DNA of 28,320 bases, taken from the IMG/VR virus record IMGVR_UViG_3300025570_000086, positions 1 to 28,320 of that record. One strand, 5' to 3'. Made by a program: the position numbers and the translations under genes. This stretch comes from a virus. Within the stretch, counting starts at the first letter, position 1. Each line of letters starts with the position of its first letter. The notes beneath the pieces are model-generated. The model ran no database searches and was not told the origin of the DNA. It saw only the letters and a list, made by a program, of their open reading frames with translations. Positions 23,656 through 28,320 of this stretch are shown piece after piece.

Positions 23656-24564
23656 TTATGCTCCGGGGGTTCCGAAGACGCAGCGCCAATCTGATACACC
23701 AAACGAGTAACGCTCACGCGCTTTAAAACGCATGTTGCCAGTGTCAAAGTCACCTTCCATCGCGGTTTTGATAGCCGCACGGTTAAAGTACTTGAAGCCG
23801 TTTGGAGCGTCTGTCTTGATGAAGTACGCGTCGGTATCTGTGAGGTAGTGGTTAACAACCGCACCCTCGGGAAGCATACCCATGTTCTTCATCGCGTTGT
23901 TGTCGTTGTCCGACGTACCGCTACGAAGCGCAGAGTTCATCACACGTTCCGCAATAAACTGAAGCTCTTTTGGAATGATAAGTTTCGTTCCACGAACCGC
24001 AATTTTAAGACCACGTTCATCGGTGAAGCCCGCAATGTCGATTAGCATCTGCTCAAGCGAAGTTTCGTTGAGGTCAGCCGCAACAGCCAGAAGGTTAGTC
24101 TGGGTTCCCGACAGAGAAGGGTGTGAAGCAGAGCAAAGAGCCGCGCCGTCACCAATTACGTTTGCACCAGTAGAAAACGCGTTGTTCAGGATAGACGCAG
24201 CTTTGATCTGCTTTGTCGTAGCCATCGAACGAGCCAACGCTTTGGTGTAACGCGAAGCCAGACGATCATAAAGATTGTCTTCGATTGCTTCCTCAGTGAT
24301 TGAGAAGGCAAGCGCAATGGTTTCGTGAGTGTAACGAGCGGTGTAAGTCTCTTGAGCGTCGTCAAAAGAAATTGCCCCACCTTCACTCTTAACAGGTGCT
24401 GTTGCGAAACCTCCGAGCATAACTTCTTCTTCGAACGCCCGATCCGAGCTTTCTTCGTCAAAGATTTCACTATGTTCGTTTTCGTAACGTCCAAACTCCA
24501 GCCCAAACAATGCGTTCAGTCCCGGTTCTAGCTCTTTTGCTAGTTGTGCGCGAGAAATAGCCAT
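23656..24564 (-). CDS. Major capsid protein, HK97-fold type (302 aa)
   Basis: Helix-rich N-terminal third (LAKELEPGLNALFGLEFGRY), then ETYTARYTHETIALAFSITE, a long helical spine (YDRLASRYTKALARSMATTK), LIIPKELQFIAERVMNSALR and a C-terminal beta section (FKARERYSFGVSDWRCVFGT). The segment FSTGANVIGDGAALCSASHP and the overall order are those of phage major capsid proteins with HK97 fold; 302 residues is normal. A strong AAGGAG ribosome site lies upstream. The N-terminal segment may be removed or serve as a scaffold-like delta region; this cannot be seen. Placement after scaffold and decoration genes and directly before a strong terminator supports the call. Confidence 0.88.
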   Translation of the reverse strand: MAISRAQLAKELEPGLNALFGLEFGRYENEHSEIFDEESSDRAFEEEVMLGGFATAPVKSEGGAISFDDAQETYTARYTHETIALAFSITEEAIEDNLYDRLASRYTKALARSMATTKQIKAASILNNAFSTGANVIGDGAALCSASHPSLSGTQTNLLAVAADLNETSLEQMLIDIAGFTDERGLKIAVRGTKLIIPKELQFIAERVMNSALRSGTSDNDNNAMKNMGMLPEGAVVNHYLTDTDAYFIKTDAPNGFKYFNRAAIKTAMEGDFDTGNMRFKARERYSFGVSDWRCVFGTPGA

Positions 24565-24576
24565 TTTCTAAGCTCC

Positions 24577-25221
24577 TTATACGCCTGTCGTAGAAACAGT
24601 GCCCGCTGCAATAGAGCCCGTAGGCGCATTGAAGTGGTTGTTTATACGAACAATGAGAGGGATACCCGCACTTGTGAAGTCATTATTAGCAGGATCGTCT
24701 AAGATACCCATAATTCTGAGAGCCAAAGTGTTGGTGGTTGCGATAGTGTTCAGATCAGCCGTTGCCGAAGACAACCCTGTTGAAGTCGAACCGCTGTTAC
24801 CTGTAGCAAGCGCAATGTTTGCAAAAACCGCGGCGCGAATTTCCGCTTCAGTGTTTGCCGCAGCCACAACATTAGATGTTGCAATCCGAAACAACTGATT
24901 TGGATCATCGTAAAGGAAGGCTTTGACCGGAAAGTCGCTATCTGCGCCTGATCCGGGCCAAAAGTTAGAAAACACGGGCTTACCCGTGGTATCCGAAACA
25001 TATTCACACCCGCCAAAAACTCCAGCTATTGACACGTTACCACCAGCCGCAGCCTGTAGATCGTCAATAACACCCGCGGCCAACGGAATAACCGCCATGC
25101 CTTGGAAAATTGGATTAGAGTTGTCAGATGCGATACGATACTCGGTCATGCCAGTAGAAGAGACAGAAGAACCCTGTCTGCTTATTGGACGAAGACCATA
25201 AGACGTTTCTGTATTCGCCAT
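24577..25221 (-). CDS. Probable capsid decoration or minor head protein (214 aa)
   Basis: It starts MANTETSYGLRPISRQGSSV and continues with VIPLAAGVIDDLQAAAGGNV, FGGCEYVSDTTGKPVFSNFW and PVKAFLYDDPNQLFRIATSN. From memory this is a common gene immediately before marine phage major capsid genes. The sequence is beta-rich and Thr/Ala-rich, with DPANNDFTSAGIPLIVRINN near the C-terminus. A GGAG ribosome site lies ~10 bases upstream. Location between a conserved pre-capsid gene and the capsid gene suggests a decoration or cement role, but no known decoration fold is certain. Confidence 0.72.
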   Translation of the reverse strand: MANTETSYGLRPISRQGSSVSSTGMTEYRIASDNSNPIFQGMAVIPLAAGVIDDLQAAAGGNVSIAGVFGGCEYVSDTTGKPVFSNFWPGSGADSDFPVKAFLYDDPNQLFRIATSNVVAAANTEAEIRAAVFANIALATGNSGSTSTGLSSATADLNTIATTNTLALRIMGILDDPANNDFTSAGIPLIVRINNHFNAPTGSIAAGTVSTTGV

Positions 25222-25245
25222 TATCTTTCTCCATTAAAGGAGGAG

Positions 25246-25704
25246 CTAGTTCTTCCTAGGTCCACCAAAGGTTACACGAGACTGACGATCTGGTTTATTG
25301 ATCGTCATGGTTGAATGTGCATTCTCTCGCATCATGTCGGAGTCAACTGCTTCCATCTGGTCCCTATTTCTACTGGAGAAATAAGACGTTCTTTCCGCAA
25401 CTGTCTCTTCGGGAATACGAGCCAGCATCAAACCGCCAATTCCAAACACACCTTCGTATTTACCTGATTCAACTACCGGAGACTCAAAGTCAGGGTATTC
25501 GTCCTTACGGACAAGTTCCCAACCTTCGCGCATCTTGGCGCTGATGTTTTTAGTATCGTCAAAGCCCCGAGTTTCGGAACGAATCCAACGATGCTTGTAT
25601 CCATCCGGTGCAGGTGGTGCGTCTAGCATAGACGGGGGAGCCCACGGCTTACGCGCAACCGTTTTTTCCCGAGTTGTGTTAGCGCGAGGAGTTCTGTCTG
25701 TCAT
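25246..25704 (-). CDS. Conserved pre-capsid protein (152 aa)
   Basis: The N-terminal ~25 residues are basic and disordered. Next come KPWAPPSMLDAPPAPDGYKH and RWIRSETRGFDDTKNISAKM, then REGWELVRKDEYPDFESPVV, YEGVFGIGGLMLARIPEETV and a C-terminal NKPDRQSRVTFGG. I remember this order from many marine phage head operons, where it is unassigned. The ATG follows AAGGATTAAAGCT, with four bases between it and the scaffold stop. It may be an assembly cofactor for the capsid, inferred from position only. Confidence 0.75.
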   Translation of the reverse strand: MTDRTPRANTTREKTVARKPWAPPSMLDAPPAPDGYKHRWIRSETRGFDDTKNISAKMREGWELVRKDEYPDFESPVVESGKYEGVFGIGGLMLARIPEETVAERTSYFSSRNRDQMEAVDSDMMRENAHSTMTINKPDRQSRVTFGGPRKN

Positions 25705-25708
25705 AGCT

Positions 25709-26548
25709 TTAATCCTTCACGTATTTCGCGTATTCACTTAGTGGCACACCCAATTTTTTCGCTATTGCGACTTGGCTAGGGGTGAGTCTAACCTTCCTTC
25801 CACTGCGCCCAGAGGTACTTCTTGAAACCCCAGCAACCGTCTGTGCGGGCCGTCTACTGGTAGTATTTGCAGGCACTCTAAACTTATCCGAAATGCGCTG
25901 ATCTAGTTCACTATAGTAGTCATCGCTCTGCGGGTCAAATCCTTCGTCTTCAACCAGCTTTTTATGAATACCAAAAGCAGCAAAAGTCATGGCCTCGTCT
26001 TGACCAAACCAATCATTTTGTTCCGCCCATTCTTCGGCCTTGCGGTCAGGGCGTTTGACTTGCTGTTGTTGCTGCACCTGTTGCTGTTGTTGCGGCTGTT
26101 GAGACGCGGTTTGCCGCTGACGCTCCTGCTGCATTTTAGCCTGAGACGCCCTGTCGTTCTCAATAGACAGAGAAGTTAGCTTGCGCTGCGCCTCTACCGC
26201 CGCTTGCGTATCCCCAAGCTCCATAGCCCTAGCCATTTCTTTCTCGGTCTGGGCAAGCTGTGTCTCCACACGCGTGGTATATTCATTAACGTAGCTGTTA
26301 TCCAAACTGGACATACGCTGCTTTAACGAATTAGCTTCCGCCTGAACATGCTTTGCGTAGTTCACAGCTTCGTTTTCACGACGCTCCGCCTCGCGCATCT
26401 TCTTGGTAAGGCGGTTTATCCGCGATTGAGTAGCGTTCTCCGCTTGCTCAAACTGGTCCTCAGAACCTGCGGTAGAAGTTTCTTCAACAGAAACCTCCGT
26501 TGCGCTCGAACCTTCCAGTTCCAGTTCAATTTGATCGTCTTCTGCCAT
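25709..26548 (-). CDS. Scaffold-like protein (279 aa)
   Basis: The protein has an acidic N-terminus (MAEDDQIELELEG), then long charged helices from ~35 to 150 (INRLTKKMREAERRENEAVN) that should form a coiled coil. A Gln-rich linker (~150-175, QQPQQQQQVQQQQQV) follows, and then a basic C-terminus with RKVRLTPSQVAIAKKLGVPL and EYAKYVK. This layout, acidic and coiled with a basic capsid-binding tail, is typical of phage scaffolding proteins. The gene lies two genes before the decoration and capsid genes, with a clear AGGAG site. No scaffold protease is visible. Confidence 0.8.
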   Translation of the reverse strand: MAEDDQIELELEGSSATEVSVEETSTAGSEDQFEQAENATQSRINRLTKKMREAERRENEAVNYAKHVQAEANSLKQRMSSLDNSYVNEYTTRVETQLAQTEKEMARAMELGDTQAAVEAQRKLTSLSIENDRASQAKMQQERQRQTASQQPQQQQQVQQQQQVKRPDRKAEEWAEQNDWFGQDEAMTFAAFGIHKKLVEDEGFDPQSDDYYSELDQRISDKFRVPANTTSRRPAQTVAGVSRSTSGRSGRKVRLTPSQVAIAKKLGVPLSEYAKYVKD

Positions 26549-26557
26549 TGTTTTCTC

Positions 26558-27013
26558 CTAGAAATGCAAAATATCTTCGGGGTCAGAAATCTTGGCTAAG
26601 ATTTCATCGTCATTAAGAATACGGACCTCGCCACCGTCGATCTTAAAGCGCGAACCCGCGTAACGGGCAAACATTACCCAATCACCCTTCGCGCACCACG
26701 GACCATCTGAAAACTTAGCCTCGTCCTGATACGCCAGTTCCCCGACCTTCAAGACATACCCAACCTGCGTAGATACAGATTGTTCCTCAACTACTTTATC
26801 CGGTAAATATATGCCGCCATCCGTCTTGCCTTTCCCCTTGTATGGGAGAATCAACAGACGCCATCCCGTAGGAGTGGGCATTTTTTCTAAAAGAGACTGA
26901 CCCAAAGAATCTGGGTCCAACGTCCTTGTTACTTCTGCTTTGTAAGCATCTTCTAAGTTCGCCACGCCTTCTCTAGCCGCGGTTAAGTCTATTGCATGTG
27001 CTTTAGTCAACAC
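26558..27013 (-). CDS. groES: Phage GroES-like co-chaperonin, GTG start (151 aa)
   Basis: Residues ~46-140 match the Cpn10/GroES fold. PTGWRLLILPYKGKGKTDGG leads into the mobile-loop region GGIYLPDKVVEEQSV, then VGYVLKVGELAY, a CAKGDWVMFARYAGSRFKID core and GGEVRILNDDEILAKI. GroES usually has about 97 residues; this one adds a helical N-terminus of ~45 residues and a short acidic C-terminus. It would cap the host GroEL ring and help fold phage proteins, probably the capsid, as T4 gp31 does. The start is GTG at 27013 with an AGGAG site five bases upstream; TTG three bases on is an alternative. It overlaps the previous gene by 11 bases in another frame. Confidence 0.82.
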   Translation of the reverse strand: MLTKAHAIDLTAAREGVANLEDAYKAEVTRTLDPDSLGQSLLEKMPTPTGWRLLILPYKGKGKTDGGIYLPDKVVEEQSVSTQVGYVLKVGELAYQDEAKFSDGPWCAKGDWVMFARYAGSRFKIDGGEVRILNDDEILAKISDPEDILHF

Positions 27014-27200
27014 TACGCTCCTGTTTATCTAGCAGGCCCTTGAGTTCCTGTTCCACGTGATTTAGGGCCTCTAAGTTACCCATAAGCTCACGATATTGCT
27101 CTTGTGATTTAACGTTGCCGTACTGCATTAGATCAACAACGCCTTGTCTCCTTTCCCTTATAACGCGAAAAACTGCTTCTGCAACGCGTATCTCATCCAT
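27003..27200 (-). CDS. Small helical protein of unknown function (65 aa)
   Basis: The sequence is almost entirely helical and charged (VAEAVFRVIRERRQGVVDLM, LMGNLEALNHVEQELKGLLD), suggesting a short coiled coil. A GGGAGA site lies upstream. It overlaps the co-chaperonin start by 11 bases. I do not recognise a family. Because of the coupling, a role in early head assembly is more likely than in lysis. Confidence 0.68.
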   Translation of the reverse strand: MDEIRVAEAVFRVIRERRQGVVDLMQYGNVKSQEQYRELMGNLEALNHVEQELKGLLDKQERSVD

Positions 27201-27246
27201 TCCCAGATTCTCCCATTTAATCTTATACGGGAAACTTACTTGTTTT

Positions 27247-27459
27247 TTAGTAAACGTGCAACGAGTCGTCCGTAATTTTTACTGGCAGGCAATAAGCAAC
27301 CGCTCTGTCAGAAGTTGTAATACCGTGAGTGCTATAACGCTCCACAAGCGCCTTGGCTACCCTGTTACACACGTTTAACTGGTAGAAATACAAATCATTT
27401 ATAACCAAAGACCGCGCGTCCCCATACCCAAGATACAGCATAAGGACGAACGCGTGCAT
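27247..27459 (-). CDS. Small conserved phage protein after the endolysin (70 aa)
   Basis: It reads MHAFVLMLYLGYGDARSLVI followed by LYFYQLNVCNRVAKALVERY and AVAYCLPVKI. The aromatic hydrophobic N-terminus and two Cys are notable. I recall similar short proteins in marine phages, all hypothetical. Its ATG overlaps the endolysin TAA by one base (TAATG), so it is co-translated with the lysis genes. An accessory lysis role is possible, though no spanin pattern (lipobox or long periplasmic coil) is seen. Confidence 0.65.
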   Translation of the reverse strand: MHAFVLMLYLGYGDARSLVINDLYFYQLNVCNRVAKALVERYSTHGITTSDRAVAYCLPVKITDDSLHVY

Positions 27460-27911
27460 TAAAACACAACTTCAAAGTGTGGGGCGTCAATAAACGGTCT
27501 GCGGCCCTGTGATCTTCGAATGTCAATGTAGCTGTTCATTGCATTTTCCGCGGTTCCGTCCCACGCACCAAGATCATCTATCGTCCAAGCCGCTCCCCAA
27601 CGGAGCTTTACCCCCGCTGCCTCGGCAGCTTCCTTCATGGCATCCGCAATCTCGTCGTATAGATTTAACTCCCAACGCCCGCCGTTGCAATAAGCCATCA
27701 AATCAACGGCATTGCCGTCAATGTGTTTCGACTTCATCGTCTGAGAAGCCCCTTTTGCAACCAGAACGCGTTGTTCTTCTATTGTTCTCAACCCGCAGAT
27801 GACCGAAAAGTCCTGCTTCGTAACGCCGATAGCGTATTTCACGACCGTTACCAGATCGTCGTTGACACCTTCTAGCCTTGACAGGCTTCGTTTTCCTAAC
27901 TTGTAGCCCAT
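27459..27911 (-). CDS. Endolysin: M15-type L-alanyl-D-glutamate peptidase (150 aa)
   Basis: Zn-peptidase of the M15 (VanY/T5-endolysin) type, cutting the peptide stem of peptidoglycan. FSVICGLRTIEEQRVLVAKG leads to the first Zn motif S61-K-H63-I-D-G-N-A-V-D70-L (ligands H63 and D70). The C-terminal D142-A-P-H145-F supplies the third ligand H145 and a likely catalytic acid D142. The 150-residue length is normal for a single-domain phage enzyme. There is no signal peptide, so export depends on the upstream holin-like protein. An AGGAAG ribosome site precedes the ATG, two bases after the holin stop. This is one of the safest calls in the window. Confidence 0.92.
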   Translation of the reverse strand: MGYKLGKRSLSRLEGVNDDLVTVVKYAIGVTKQDFSVICGLRTIEEQRVLVAKGASQTMKSKHIDGNAVDLMAYCNGGRWELNLYDEIADAMKEAAEAAGVKLRWGAAWTIDDLGAWDGTAENAMNSYIDIRRSQGRRPFIDAPHFEVVF

Positions 27912-27913
27912 AG

Positions 27914-28320
27914 TTACTTCCTCGCATACTTAGATATTGCCCGATTTCCAAACCAAAAAGCTAAGACTGCCGACATAAGTCCGGCTGTTTCTGGGTCCCA
28001 CATAAGTTCAACAGCTTCCGTCCATTCGCCGCCAGACTGCCCTACTTTAACCATAATAACTACTTTTGTAGCTACGAACAGTCCGAAAAAGGCATAAGTA
28101 ATGACAGGACGCACAGAACCCCGAAGAGCGTTGATAAATCCGCCAGCGTCAATAGATCGGTCATGCTCATACAACCCCTTCGTTTCCGCGATATCTGCCT
28201 GTTTATCTAACTCAACCAGCTTCATCTCAGAACGCTTCTGCGCCAACTGCGTTTCAAGCTGCATCATCTCCATACGATGCTTCTGTTGCTGGTTAGCCTT
28301 AAAATAGCTAAGAACCTCGG
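27914..28320 (-). CDS. Holin-like 3-TM-type protein, N-terminus cut by the right edge
   Basis: The C-terminal part carries LRGSVRPVITYAFFGLFVAT and a final hydrophobic segment GLMSAVLAFWFGNRAISKYA, the pattern of the 3-TM holin family. A charged helix precedes these (MQLETQLAQKRSEMKLVELD). An internal ATG at 28273 could start a 119-residue form. However, the frame stays open to the window edge with family-like residues (VLSYFKANQQQKHR), so the true start is probably upstream and the gene is partial here. The protein would permeabilise the inner membrane to release the adjacent endolysin. Confidence 0.78.
   Translation of the reverse strand, partial: EVLSYFKANQQQKHRMEMMQLETQLAQKRSEMKLVELDKQADIAETKGLYEHDRSIDAGGFINALRGSVRPVITYAFFGLFVATKVVIMVKVGQSGGEWTEAVELMWDPETAGLMSAVLAFWFGNRAISKYARK

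Noticed and set aside
27201-27246. Promoter in the gap before the 65-residue gene (TATAAGAT)
   Set aside because: The -10-like string has no acceptable -35 at proper spacing, and the gap is short within a co-directional operon.

Overview
This window looks like the virion-structure and lysis module of a tailed double-stranded DNA phage, most likely a marine one with podovirus-like architecture. Every credible gene is on the minus strand, so transcription runs from the right edge (position 28320) to the left edge (position 1). Genes are packed with overlaps or gaps of a few bases, and no gene-free stretch exceeds about 130 bases. I see no integrase, repressor, tRNA, transposon or host gene. Terminase and portal are absent and would be expected beyond the right edge. 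The marine assignment rests on remembered resemblance of many of these proteins to uncultured marine phage families; no database search was run, and the host cannot be named.

Region by region in transcription order: (1) 28320-27247, a 3-TM holin-like protein cut by the right edge, an M15-type L-Ala-D-Glu peptidase (endolysin) and a small conserved protein. (2) 27200-23656, a head module: a small helical protein, a phage GroES-like co-chaperonin, a scaffold-like protein, a conserved pre-capsid protein, a probable decoration protein and the HK97-fold major capsid protein. An intrinsic terminator with a UUCG tetraloop follows the capsid gene. (3) 23525-22463, two beta-rich structural proteins separated by a second GC-rich terminator. 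(4) 22470-21246, a cluster of tiny, mostly lysine-rich proteins, including a 56-residue Lys/Gly-repeat gene. (5) 21239-17954, head-tail adaptor and connector proteins with conserved small virion proteins. (6) 17954-12021, tail and adsorption: a beta-rich repeat protein, a 917-residue fibre with a YadA-like beta-roll and a self-cleaving S74 chaperone, a probable fibre helper, and a large gp10/tail-tube-B-like protein. (7) 11969-1, four large proteins (507, 433, 1411 and 1629 residues) that look like internal virion or DNA-ejection proteins, followed by the first codons of a further gene.

The genes would work together as follows. The co-chaperonin and scaffold support capsid assembly. The adaptors and the gp10-like protein close the head and form a short tail, to which the S74 fibre attaches. 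The low-complexity, coiled-coil and hydrophobic proteins at the left end are candidates for the ejected core, as in T7 gp14-gp16. Holin and peptidase release progeny. The least explained features are a 14-copy alternating 27-residue repeat in the 1411-residue protein, the cluster of tiny basic proteins, and short Gly-Gly motifs shared by otherwise unrelated virion proteins.
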